The notes beneath the pieces were generated by a model, which did not search any database, was not told the DNA's origin, and saw only the letters and a program-made list of their open reading frames with translations. A program made the position numbers and the translations under genes. This document shows, piece after piece, positions 24,846-35,928 of a stretch of 64,000 bases of DNA. Each line of letters begins with the position of its first letter. Position 1 is the first letter of the stretch. Origin of the DNA: Mimachlamys varia (Eukaryota > Mollusca > Bivalvia > Pectinida > Pectinidae); the NCBI GenBank assembly GCA_947623455.1, contig OX392529.1, positions 58,423,186-58,487,185 on the forward strand. The letters are read 5' to 3'.

Positions 24846-25105
24846 TCATTTTTCATTTTTAACTTCTTCAATTCCACAAGTGGGATTCAGCTCGTAATTC
24901 CACAAAATGACTATGAGATGGTACTGACCCAGATTTGATATTTTTTTGTAGGACTGAAATCCAATATGGCCGCCATGAGGTTATATCTTAAAATGTATAA
25001 ATGGTTATAGATCAGAAACTGTTAAATACAGACTTTTCAAAGCTATATTTTTAAAGAATATGTTTTTATTTTTCTTTAATAAGTTAATACAAAATATGTC
25101 TAGTA
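24846..25105. other. spacer between two elements
   Basis: No gene seen. It includes AATATGGCCGCCATG, a small palindrome similar to the YY1-like motifs of the next element. Confidence 0.5.
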
Positions 25106-25106
25106 A

Positions 25107-28100
25107 ACAAGAGGCCCAAGGGCCTTAACGGTCATCTGACTACCAATTGTGATACCATTATGGAATTAGTTTAAACAATATTTTATTTCCATCAGTGTAC
25201 ATGTATATTACATATATAGAAATTATACAAATAGTGAGGATTGGAAAACAAGCTAATAGCTTATATAAATTCCTCTCCTCTAGGAATTAGTAATACAATC
25301 ACGTAACAATATGCCACACAAATGTGGTTTTCAAGATGGTGATGATCATGGATTTCTTCGGAACAGTGCGAAAAATAACATTTGGTCAGAATCATTTTAG
25401 GCAAGTTTCAGATCATGGAAAGTGTTAGATGTGGATGCAAAATGGGGGCTGTTGCAGCCATCTTGGATCTCTGATGGACTGGAGAAATAACAACATTTGG
25501 TTGGGACTATCTGGGGATCATTTTTCTATGAAAAGTTTTAAATGTGTATTCAAAATGGGGGCTGTGGCAGCCATCTTGGATGTCTGACGGACCCGATAAA
25601 TAACATTTGGTTGGGACTATCTGAGGATAATTTTTGCAAGGTTCAGCTCAATGTCACTGGTAGAACTTGAGAAGTTCAAAATGACATATGTGGCGGCCAT
25701 CTTAGATTTGTGACAATGGGCGAGTTCAATTGCCGACTATAGTTACTGTAGTCTACTAGAGTTCAACCGAACACACTTTAGTTATAATGTACTGCGCATG
25801 TGTACAGAAAGAAGGAGTTGAACTTGAGAAGAAGTTTAAAATGTGAAAAGTTTACGGACGGCAATTTTGTTTTTCAAGATGGCGAATCTGGCGGCCATCT
25901 TGGATTTTGGACCAACCCAAAATGTAACAACACTTGGTCAGGACCATCTCAGGATCATTTCAGCCAATTTTCAGCTTAATCCCAGTGGTAGAACTTGATA
26001 AGAAGTTGGAAACGTGTTTTTCAAGATTGCGGCTCTGGCAGCCATCTTGGATTTCGGACCGACCCAAAAAGTAACAATACTTGATCAGGACCATCTCAGG
26101 ATCATGTCAGCCAAGTTTCAGCTTAATCACACAGGTAGAACTTGAGAAGAAGTTTGAAATGTGTTTTTCAAGATGGCGGCTCTGAAGGCCATCTTGGATT
26201 TCCGACCAACCTGAAAAATAACAACACTTGGTCAGGACAATCTCAGAATCACTTCAGCCAAGTTTTAGCTTAATCCCACAGGTAGAACTTGAGAAGAAGT
26301 TGGAAATGTGTTTTGTAAGATGGCGGCCATGGCGGCCATCTTGGATTTCAAACCGACCGAAAAGTAACAACTCATGGTCAGTACCATCTCAGGATAATTT
26401 CAGCCAAGTTTCAGCTTAATCCCACAGGTGAAACTTGAGAGAAATTTGGAAATGTGTTTTTCAAGATGGCGGCTCTGGCGGCCATCTTGGATTTTGGACC
26501 AACCCGAAAAATAACAACACTTGGTCAGGACCATCTCAGGATCATTTCAGCTAAGTTTCATCTTAATCCCACTGGTAGAACTTGAGAAGAAGTTGAAAAT
26601 GTGTTTTTCAAGATGGCGGCTCTGGCGGCCATCTTGGATTTCGGACCGACCCGAAAAATAACAACACTTGGTCAGGACTATCTCAGGATCATTTCAGCCA
26701 AGTTTCAGCTTAATCCCAGCGGTAGAACTTAAGAAGAAGTTTAAAATAGGTGTTGTTCAGGAAAACAGTGATTGCGCAATCATGTCACAAAATGGCCGCC
26801 ATGGCACAAATGTCGAGAGTTTTTCGGACCCGAAAAATAACAACATTTTATGGGCTGCCCTTCCTGAACATCCCTACCAATTTTCAGCTCACAGGTACCA
26901 GTGGAACTGTAGAAGAAGTTTAATATGTGTTTTTCAAGATGTCGGCTATGGCGGCCATCTTGGATTTCGGACCGACCCGAAAAATAACAACACTTGGTCA
27001 GGACCATCTCAGGATCATTTCAGCTAAGTTTCATCTTAATCCCACTGGTAGAACTTGAGAAGAAGTTGAAAATGTGTTTTTCAAGATGGCGGCTCTGGCG
27101 GCCATCTTGGATTTCGGACCGACCCGAAAAATAACAACACTTGGTCAGGACTATCTCAGGATCATTTCAGCCAAGTTTCAGCTTAATCCCAGTGGTAGAA
27201 CTTAAGAAGAAGTTTAAAATAGGTGTTGTTCAGGAAAACAGTGATTGCGCAATCATGTCACAAAATGGCCGCCATGGCACAAATGTTGAGAGTTTTTCGG
27301 ACCCGAAAAATAACAACATTTTATGGGCTGCCCTTCCTGAACATCCCTACCAATTTTCAGCTCACAGGTACCAGTGGAACTGTAGAAGAAGTTTAATATG
27401 TGTTTTTCAAGATGGCGGCTCTGGCGGCCATCTTGGATTTCGGACCGACCCGAAAAATAACAACACTTGGTCAGGACCATCTCAGGATCATTTCAGCTAA
27501 GTTTCATCTTAATCCCTGCGGTAGAACTTAAGAAGAAGTTGAAAATGTGTTTTTCAAGATGGCGGCTCTGGCGGCCATCTTGGATTTCGGACCGACCCGA
27601 AAAATAACAACACTTGGTCAGGACTATCTCAGGATCATTTCAGCCAAGTTTCAGCTTAATCCCAGTGGTAGAACTTAAGAAGAAGTTTAAAATAGGTGTT
27701 GTTCAGGAAAACAGTGATTGCGCAATCATGTCACAAAATGGCCGCCATGGCACAAATGTCAAGGGTTTTTCGGACCCGAAAAATAACAACATTTTATGGG
27801 CTGCCCTTCCTGAACATCCCTACCAATTTTCAGCTCACAGATACCAGTGGAACTGTAGAAGAAGTTTAATATGTGTTTTTCAAGATGGCGGCTCTGGCGG
27901 CCATCTTGGTTTTTGGACCGACCCGAAAAATAACAACACTTGGTCAGGACCATCTCAGGATCATTTCAGCTAAGTTTCATCTTAATCCCACTGGTAGAAC
28001 TTGAGAAGAAGTTGAAAATGTGTTTTTCAAGATGGCGGCTCTGGCGGCCATCTTGGATTTCGGACCGACCCGAAAAATAACAACACTTGGTCAGGACTAT

Positions 28101-28754
28101 CTCAGGATCATTTCAGCCAAGTTTCAGCTTAATCCCAGTGGTAGAACTTAAGAAGAAGTTTAAAATAGGTGTTGTTCAGGAAAACAGTGATTGCGCAATC
28201 ATGTCACAAAATGGCCGCCATGGCACAAATGTCAAGGGTTTTTCGGACCCGAAAAATAACAACATTTTATGGGCTGCCCTTCCTGAACATCCCTACCAAT
28301 TTTCAGCTCACAGGTACCAGTGGAACTGTAGAAGAAGTTTAATATGTGTTTTTCAAGATGTCGGCTATGGCGGCCATCTTGGATTTCGGACCGACCCGAA
28401 AAATAACAACACTTGGTCAGGACCATCTCAGGATCATTTCAGCTAAGTTTCATCTTAATCCCACTGGTAGAACTTGAGAAGAAGTTGAAAATGTGTTTTT
28501 CAAGATGGCGGCTCTGGCGGCCATCTTGGATTTCGGACCGACCCGAAAAATAACAACACTTGGTCAGGACCATCTCAGGATCATTTCAGCTAAGTTTCAG
28601 CTTATTCCCATTGGTAGAACTTGAGAAGAAGTTTGAAATGTGAAAAGTTTACGGACGGCGGACGGCGGACGGCACACGGCGCACGGCGGACGACGACGGA
28701 CGAAGCACGGTAACTATAGGTCATCTTGACCCTTTGGGTCAGATGACCTAAAAA
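25107..28754 (+). mobile_element. non-autonomous element with YY1-like tandem core
   Basis: The left end AACAAGAGGCCCAAGGGCCT is followed by GGTCATCTGAC at 25130. The right end has the TGACCC/GGGTCA hairpin and GTCAGATGACC at 28738-28748, then TAAAAAGG. The two 11-bp words are exact inverse complements. The core starts with single monomers of about 146 bp and becomes 473-bp higher-order units, then comes a degenerate ACGG-type tract (about 28652-28703). The layout is the same as the 32.6-kb element but the sequence is different. It encodes no protein. Confidence 0.8.
26600..28510 (+). repeat. 473-bp higher-order tandem repeat, four copies
   Basis: Equivalent positions recur at 26668, 27141, 27614 and 28087, each 473 bp apart. 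Each unit is three diverged submonomers. Two carry CAAGATGGCGGC with GCGGCCATCTTGG, and one carries AAAATGGCCGCCATGGC. The copies differ at only a few positions. Overlapping frames on both strands are artefacts of the period. Confidence 0.9.
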
Positions 28755-29036
28755 GGTCACCAGAGGTCAAAGTTAATCTATTTTTAGAATTTTTTTCATT
28801 TTTTTATTATTTTCGAAAAAATTCTTTTACAGACCAAAGCATCATGTCATTCCCATGATACTGATACTTTCGGTTTTACAGTAGCACTTCCCGTTAAGGA
28901 AATAAGCCATCTTGAAAAATGTCCACATAATTATTATTCTATATTGGCCGACATTTTGATAATGTTTCATTATAGGCCTACTTGTTCTACACATAAACCT
29001 AAAGCATCCATTTTGTTAATTTGATACGGAAATGTC
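28755..29036. other. spacer, no gene
   Basis: AT-rich sequence, nothing recognised. Confidence 0.5.
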
Positions 29037-29345
29037 ATTATTAGAAGAAGTCGTTTAAAGGTTATATAGATTTGACCCCTGTGACCTTGAATTTAAGTCA
29101 AGGTCGTTTCTTTTTGTAAACTTTATTTGGCTTCATCCAAGGAAGCTACCAGTCAAATACGAGGTCTCTATGCTTGACGGTATTTCAGAAGAAGTTGTTT
29201 GAAGGTTTCAACATGTTTGACCCCTGTGACTTTGAAAGTAGGTCAAAGTGTTCAGCTCTTTCCAAAGGAAGCTACCAGCCAAATTTCATGTCACAAGGCC
29301 TTTTGGTATTTTAGAAGAAGTCATTTAAAGGAAAAGTTGACGGAC
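29037..29345 (+). mobile_element. Pearl-like relic (monomers and right arm only)
   Basis: It starts within a monomer (TTAGAAGAAGTCGTTTAAAGG), includes TGACCTTGAATTTAAGTC and right-arm text, and stops at AAAAGTTGACGGACTG, where the ACGG tract would begin. Confidence 0.7.
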
Positions 29346-29658
29346 TGTTCTCCATGTGAATCTTTCCTTTGTTCATATTTTGTCCCTAGGTTAATCGATT
29401 TTGAGTTTGGATTATGATTTTGTTAACGCTTCGGTATTCTCTTATTTATTTTCACAACACTGGGCGGGTGCCTCTGCTGCTGGACAGTTTTGTCCCCGAG
29501 GGTACTAAATACCCAGTAGCTTTTTCAAAGCATGGATAGAGAAAATAACAAGCAATACATACTGGCTGAGTTGGCGCTCAGCATTAAAAGGACTCCCTTA
29601 ATGGTTTTAACGGGTACAGGATCCATTATTGGAAAACTACGTACCCCACGGATAGTCC
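29346..29658. other. spacer, no gene
   Basis: Nothing recognised. Confidence 0.45.
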
Positions 29659-30747
29659 TTAAAGCTGACAATGCAAGTTAAAAGCTTTCAATTAAGATTT
29701 GAAAAAAAAAATATTCAGATTGTGATTACTCCGAATAGTTCCGAGATGTTCCCTACCTTGACCATGTGTCTTCCGGTTTTCGTAACCAAGGAAGTGGCAG
29801 ACATTTTTTATTTACCCTTGCTTGGTAACGTGTGTAGACAACCTTGGGTATAAAAGCACCAATAGTTGTAAAACCGGTTTCATTCCGACATGGCCCTCTC
29901 TCTGTAGCACATCTTTTACAGTAACAAATAGTCTGTACACATTACGTTACGGCTCGTTTTCGTGTTGTTTTTTTTTACGAATATGGATATTGGAAAGATA
30001 TATAATAAATATGAAATGAAATTGTAATAAAAACATCCATATCCCCATGAAACTTACAACAAAATAACACAACACAACTTTATGTAATATATGTTGCAAG
30101 TGAAACAAACAAATGGCTATTTAACGCTTATGCCTACCTTTTTGATATCCAACTAGTACTAACATCCAGCATAGAAACCATAATAAATCCAAATAAGTCC
30201 ATGAGAATGGTTCAAATATATAATTTCACATTGTTGACTACACACCTGGGTTAGCCGTGTTTTACACGTGTTTGCTTGTCAAGCGTCTACATGACCAAGA
30301 CTAAGAGTTTGTACTTGGATGTGATAATATGCACGTGAAAGACCGGCGATATATATTGGATTTATGGAAGTATTTTCAGTGATATACCTTTTATTTCGGA
30401 TACGCAATTTCAAGAATGTGTTATTAGTAACAACCACCATGGCAGTATTGTGGTTCAAAGTCTAAAGGTGAGTGCGTTTGATTTTTGACAGCGGTTGCCG
30501 AGTGCGCGGAGCACTGAATATTGTGACGGTCAGGATCACTTTGAAAACCGGTTTTACAGGCTATGGCCTTTATATACCCATCAGGGCCCATACTCGTTAC
30601 CAAGCAAAGGCAAAACTAAAATGTCGGCACTTCCTTAGAAACGATGGTCGGAACAGATAGGGGCGATCTCAAAACAAGAAAAAAAAATCCAACTTTTTTT
30701 TTAAAAATATTAATTGAAAGCTTTTTAAGTTGCATTGTCAGCTTTAA
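29659..30747 (+). mobile_element. TTAA-flanked foldback element, copy 2
   Basis: This is the inverse-oriented relative of 14140-15203. Ends AGCTGACAATGCAAGTTAAA and TTGCATTGTCAGCT lie between TTAA at 29659-29662 and 30744-30747. The symmetry extends outward by AGTCC/GGACT, so either the inverted ends are longer in this copy or the flank is symmetric by chance. It has no transposase frame. Long stretches (about 29830-30000) match copy 1 closely. Confidence 0.7.
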
Positions 30748-30959
30748 GGACTGTAAAAACTCAAATTATGTGCAAAGCTCGGATAGTAGGCATTTTTATA
30801 AAAATTCTGAAGCTTTTGTTCGAGTTAAACCATGCAAGGTCAGTCTCAATGACTTGTTTGATGTTTCGGACAAGTCAGATTTTTATAATATTTCCAAATG
30901 TGGAATTAACAAGAATTCCACGAAAGTGGATGCGTCGCCTGCGCAGCAAGTTGGGAGAT

Positions 30960-31340
30960 ACTGAAGTAACTGCACTCAAACAGATTTTCTATTTATAGCA
31001 ACAGTGACCTTGACCTTTGACCCTGAAAAGCAATCCCAAGCGAGCACTTTTGTTTAGGAAGCACTGTATGAAGTTTGATTTTGATTGGCCTAAGGAAACT
31101 CAAGTTATCGCATGGAAACCAATTTTCTATTTATAGCAAGAGTGACCTTGACCTTTGACCTTCAACTCTGAAAAGCAATCCAAAGCGAGCACTTCTGTTT
31201 AGGAAGCACTGTATGAAGTTTGAGTTTGATTGGCCTAAGAAACTCAAGTTATCGCATGGAAACCGATTCTCTATTTATAGCAACAGTGACCTTGACCTTT
31301 GACTTTTGACCCTGAAAAGCAATCCCAAGCGAGCACTTTT
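30960..31340 (+). repeat. tandem repeat, 138-144 bp, with DR1-type sites
   Basis: TGACCTTGACCTTTGACC begins at 31005 and 31143, and a near copy at 31287, followed by AAGCAATCCCAAGCGAGCAC. Two full units and part of a third are present. This sequence is unrelated to the 145-bp monomer outside the TGACCTTGA word. Confidence 0.8.
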
Positions 31341-31851
31341 GGTAAAGTTTGTTTGCAATTTTTCAGAACTACATATAGAAGCTTCAGAAACACGTACCCC
31401 TGCCTTTTGGAATAGCAATGTGCACATGATAGGTACACTATTTCTAAAAAGATATTTTGTATAACATTCTTTGCTGTCAGTGTTTGTTTAGCAATACTGA
31501 GCCTTTTGGCATGTTTCAAAGCCCATATCCTATTACTGGTTGATTTTTAAGTCTCCGAGGTTTGCTGGAACCCCCATAGCCACAATTATCTCATTTGAGT
31601 AGTGGTATACGTACGGTATATAATATACACATTTTTGTAGTACATGTTTTGAAATTCTACAGTACTAATTTAATTCTTTTTCTGAATTCATAAATTATAA
31701 GAGTTTTATGCACCTGATCCTTCTGTTTCTACAGTACATGTACATTAGTTCAGAAAATTTTGATACCCATCGTTTGGCCCCTAGCACCACTAACAAGTCC
31801 TAAAAGGACGAAACAGCTGTTACTAAATTTAGAAGGTGCAGCATGTGTGTG
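31341..31851. other. unrecognised spacer
   Basis: No gene recognised. Confidence 0.45.
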
Positions 31852-32280
31852 TTATGTCATCTTTCCTCTTGGACTTGGATAAAAATGCACCAATGTCTTA
31901 TCACCCATTATGAGACAATCAAATGCCCTGTTCTGATATTTTTGGTACTTCTTCATCAGTTTCTTAGCCATTTGAACCCATGTACATTTCTGCTCGTCAG
32001 GGAGTAAATGTGGGATCCAAGGCACACTTATTTTCCTAATCTTGAGAATTTTCTTCAGAATGAAGTGAACATAACAGATGGATGCTAAACCCAAGTTTAA
32101 CATTCGTGCTAGCTGTCTGACCGTACAACGCGTGTCTTTCTCAATTATTGACTTAATTTTATTGACGTTCAATTTGGTGATTACAGCAGACCTACCATTG
32201 TAGATCTTCCCTAGTAAAGGGTATCTTTGTCTGATTAGTGACCATGCAGAATTAAATTTAGTAAACCATTTATATCCCCA
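31852..32280 (-). pseudogene. mariner-family transposase fragment
   Basis: An open minus-strand frame runs from just after a stop (TAA at 32283-32281) to the TAA at 31854-31852, about 142 codons. It contains KWFTKFNSAW, then GRSAVIT, a helix-turn-helix-like segment (RCTVRQLARMLNLGLASI), the PWIPHLLPDEQK block, and CLIMGDKTLVHFYP. These match the mariner order: second HTH, WVP..L..EQK linker, then the first catalytic Asp in the (V/I).GDE.W.H.Y motif, here GDKTLVHFY with the usual Glu replaced by Lys. The later catalytic residues and the N-terminal HTH are absent. It is a truncated dead copy, and no inverted ends were identified. Confidence 0.8.
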
Positions 32281-32632
32281 TTAACAGCACATATTTCTTC
32301 ATATATATATTTTGACGCTCAATCCCAACTAACATTGGGCTATTACATAACCCCTGATTTCAGCAACATTTTCAATTTGTTTTCTAACTGTTTTCAACAC
32401 AGTGTTATGACAAGGATTTCAATGAAAAGTATGCACACACTACAACGCCTATGATGATGTTGTTGTGATCAATGTGGATGAGAGGCCGAACACCTACACA
32501 CAAAAGTTCAGTCCAGAAAATATGTACGCCCTCTCTAACCCAAAATCCTGGATCCGCCTATGACGATTTCCATAAAAAAGAATGCAATGCTAGGCAACAC
32601 AGTTTTTTAAACAGAGAATTACGTGTATCGAA
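32281..32632. other. spacer, no gene
   Basis: Nothing recognised beyond AT-rich sequence. Confidence 0.45.
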
Positions 32633-32884
32633 AACAAGAGGCCCAATGGGCCTGCATCGCTCACCTGGTATCAATCTCTGACTTATATTATAGTGTAACC
32701 CTAAAGTCCCCTAAAATCTTTTAATGTAAGACATTTAGAAGAACATCTTAAGATTTAAACATATTTTACCCCTGTGACCTTATAAGACAACATCATTTTC
32801 ATTTTCAAATTTTGTTTGGCTTCATCCAAGGAACCTTTCAGCCAAATATCATGCTTCTAGGGCTTTTGGTATTTCAGGAGAAGT

Positions 32885-35490
32885 CGTTTAAATGTTTTAA
32901 AAGATTTGACCCCTGTGACATTGTATATAGGTCAAGGTCATTTCTTTTCACAAACTTTGTCGGGCTTCATCCAAGGAACCTTTCAGCCAAATATCATGCT
33001 TCTAGGGCTTTTGGTATTTCAGAAGTCATTTAAAGGTTTTAACAGGTTTGACCCCTGTGACCTTGAATAAAGGTCAAGGTCATTTCTTTTCGCAATCTTT
33101 GTTGGGCTTCATCAAAGGAACCTTTCAGCCAAATATCATGCTTCTAGGGCTTTTGGTATTTCAGAAGAAGTCGTTTAAAGGTTTTAACAGATTTGACTCC
33201 TGTGACCTTGAATATAGGTCAATGCCATTTCTTTTCTCAAACTTTGTCCGGCTTCATCCAAGGAACCTTTCAGCCAAATATCATGCTTCTAGGGCTTTTG
33301 GTATTTCAGAAGAAGTCGTTTAAAGGTTTTAACAGATTTGACTCCTGTGACCTTGAATATAAGTCAAGGTCATTTCTTTTCGCAAACTTTGTCCGGCTTC
33401 ATCCAAGGAACCTTTCAGCCAAATATCATGCTTCTAGGGCTTTTGGTATTTCAGAAGAAGTCGTTTAAAGGTTTTAACAGATTTGACTCCTGTGACCTTG
33501 AATATAGGTCAAGGTCATTTCTTTTCGCAAACTTTGTCCGGCTTCATCCAAGGAACCTTTCAGCCAAATATCATGCTTCTAGGGCTTTTGGTATTTCAGA
33601 AGAAGTCGTTTAAAGGTTTTAACAGATTTGACCCCTGTGACCTTGAATATAAGTCAAGGTCATTTCTTTTCGCAAACTTTGTCCGGCTTAATCCAAGGAA
33701 CCTTTCAGCCAAATATCATGCTTCTAGGGCTTTTGGTATTTCAGAAGAAGTCGTTTAAAGGTTTTAACAGATTTGACCCCTGTGACCTTGAATTAAGGTC
33801 AAGGTCATTTCTTTTCGCAAACTTTGTCCGGCTTCATCCAAGGAACCTTTCAGCCAAATATCATGCTTCTAGGGCTTTTGGTATTTCAAAAGAAGTCGTT
33901 TAAAGGTTTTAACAGATTTGACCCCTGTGACCTTGAATATAGGTCAAGGTCATTTCTTTTCGCAAACTTTGTCGGGCTTCATCCAAGGAACCTTTCAGCC
34001 AAATATCATGCTTCTAGGGCTTTTGGTATTTCAGAATAAGTCGTTTAAAGGTTTTAACAGATTTGACTCCTGTGACCTTGAATATAGGTCAAGGCCATTT
34101 CTTTTCGCAAACTTTGTCCGGCTTCATCCAAGGAACCTTTCAGCCAAATATCATGCTTCTAGGGCTTTTGGTATTTCAGAAGAAGTCGTTTAAAGGTTTT
34201 AACAGATTTGACCCCTGTGACCTTGAATATAGGTCAAGGTCATTTCTTTTCGCAAACTTTGTCCGGCTTCATCCAAGGAACCTTTCAGCCAAATATCATG
34301 CTTCTAGGGCTTTTGGTATTTCAGAATAAGTCGTTTAAAGGTTTTAACAGATTTGACCCCTGTGACCTTGAATATAGGTCAAGGTCATTTCTTTTCGCAA
34401 ACTTTGTCCGGCTTCATCCAAGGAACCTTTCAGCCAAATATCATGCTTCTAGGGCTTTTGGTATTTCAAAAGAAGTCGTTTAAAGGTTTTAACAGATTTG
34501 ACCCCTGTGACCTTGAATATAGGTCAAGGTCATTTCTTTTCGCAAACTTTGTCCGGCTTCATCCAAGGAACCTTTCAGCCAAATATCATGCTTCTAGGGC
34601 TTTTGGTATTTCAGAAGAAGTCGTTTAAAGGTTTTAACAGATTTGACCCCTGTGACCTTGAATATAAGACAAGGTCATTTCTTTTCGCAAACTTTGTCCG
34701 GCTTTATCCAAGGAACCTTTCAGCCAAATATCATGCTTCTAGGGCTTTTGGTATTTCAGAAGAAGTCGTTTAAAGGTTTTAACAGATTTGACCCCTGTGA
34801 CCTTGAATATATGTCAAGGTCATTTCTTTTTGCAAACTTTGTCGGGCTTCATCCAAGGAACCTTTCAGCCAAATATCATGCTTCTAGGGCTTTTGGTATT
34901 TCAGAAGAAGTCGTTTAAAGGTTTTAACAGATTTGACTCCTGTGACCTTGAATATAGGTCAAGGTCATTTCTTTTCGCAAACTTTGTCGGGAACCTTTCA
35001 GCCAAATATCATGCTTCTAGGGCTTTTGGTATTTCAGAAGAAGTCGGTTAAAGGTTTTAACAGATTTGACTCCTGTGACCTTGAATATAGGTCAAGGTCA
35101 TTTCTTTTCGCAAACTTTGTCCGGCTTCATCCAAGGAACCTTTCAGCCAAATATCATGCTTCTAGGGCTTTTGGTATTTCAGAAGAAGTCGTTTAAAGGT
35201 TTTAACAGATTTGACCCTTGTGACCTTGAATATAGGTCAAGGTCATTTCTTTTCGCAAACTTTGTCGGGCTTCATCCAAGGAACCTTTCAGCCAAATATC
35301 ATGCTTCTAGGGCTTTTGGTATTTCAGAAGAAGTCGTTTAAAGGTTTAAACAGATTTGACCCCTGTGACCTTGAATATAGGTCAAGGTCATTTCTTTTCG
35401 CAAACTTTGTCGGGCTTCATCCAAGGGACATTTCAGCCAAATATCATGTTTCTAGGGCTTTTGGTATTTGAGAAGAAGTCGTTTAAAGGT
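32885..35490 (+). repeat. 145-bp tandem array, homogeneous
   Basis: About 18 monomers are in register at 145-bp steps, with one 133-bp unit (12-bp deletion near 34990). Variation is mostly GACCCC/GACTCC and GTCGGG/GTCCGG. Consecutive frames of about 91 codons alternate because the period is 3n+1. Confidence 0.9.
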
Positions 35491-35787
35491 TAAAATAGAT
35501 TTAACCTCACGGTGACCTTGAATATTGGTCAAGGTCATTTTTTTCGCAAACTTTATTTGGCTTCATCTAAGGAAGCTACTGGTCAAATATGAAGTCTCTA
35601 TGCCTGACGGTATTTTAGAAGAAGTTGTTTGAAGGTTTCGACATTTTTGACCCCTGTGACCTTGAAATTAGGTCAAAGTGATTTTTTTTCGCAAACTTTG
35701 TTCAGCTCCTTCAAAGAAATCTACCAGCCAAATTTCATGTCACTGGGCCTTTCAGTATTTTAGAAGAAGTCGTTTAAAGGAAAAAGT

Positions 35788-35877
35788 TGACGGACGCAGG
35801 ACGGACGGACGGACGGACGGACGGACGGACGGACGGACGACGGACGGACGGACGGACGGACGGACGGACGACGGACG
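35788..35877 (+). repeat. ACGG microsatellite with GACG interruptions
   Basis: Two ACGG runs are separated by GACGACGG. They sit at the same place in the right arm as in element B, but longer. Confidence 0.9.
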
Positions 35878-35928
35878 CTGCACCATCACATAAGCTCACT
35901 TGGCCCTTCGGGCCAGGTGAGCTAAAAA

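Larger units (their letters stand above)
32633..35928 (+). mobile_element. Pearl-like element D, complete-looking
   Basis: The order is AACAAGAG plus hairpin AGGCCCA/TGGGCCT, GCTCACCTGG (about 32659-32668), left arm to about 32880, 18 or so monomers of 145 bp, right arm, ACGG tract (35788-35877), hairpin TGGCCC/GGGCCA at 35901-35915, CCAGGTGAGC (about 35913-35922) and CTAAAAA. The terminal 10-bp words are exact inverse complements. This is the best preserved copy in the window and has no coding capacity. From memory it resembles bivalve Pearl or Helentron-associated elements. Confidence 0.85.

Noticed and set aside
26668..28446. Four plus-strand 119-codon frames and opposing minus frames
   Set aside because: They follow the 473-bp repeat period on both strands, contain no recognisable domain, and changes between copies do not favour silent positions by eye.
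31852..32172. Host DNA-binding gene with HTH
   Set aside because: The PWIPHLLPDEQK and GDKTLVHFY blocks place it with mariner transposases, and it is truncated.
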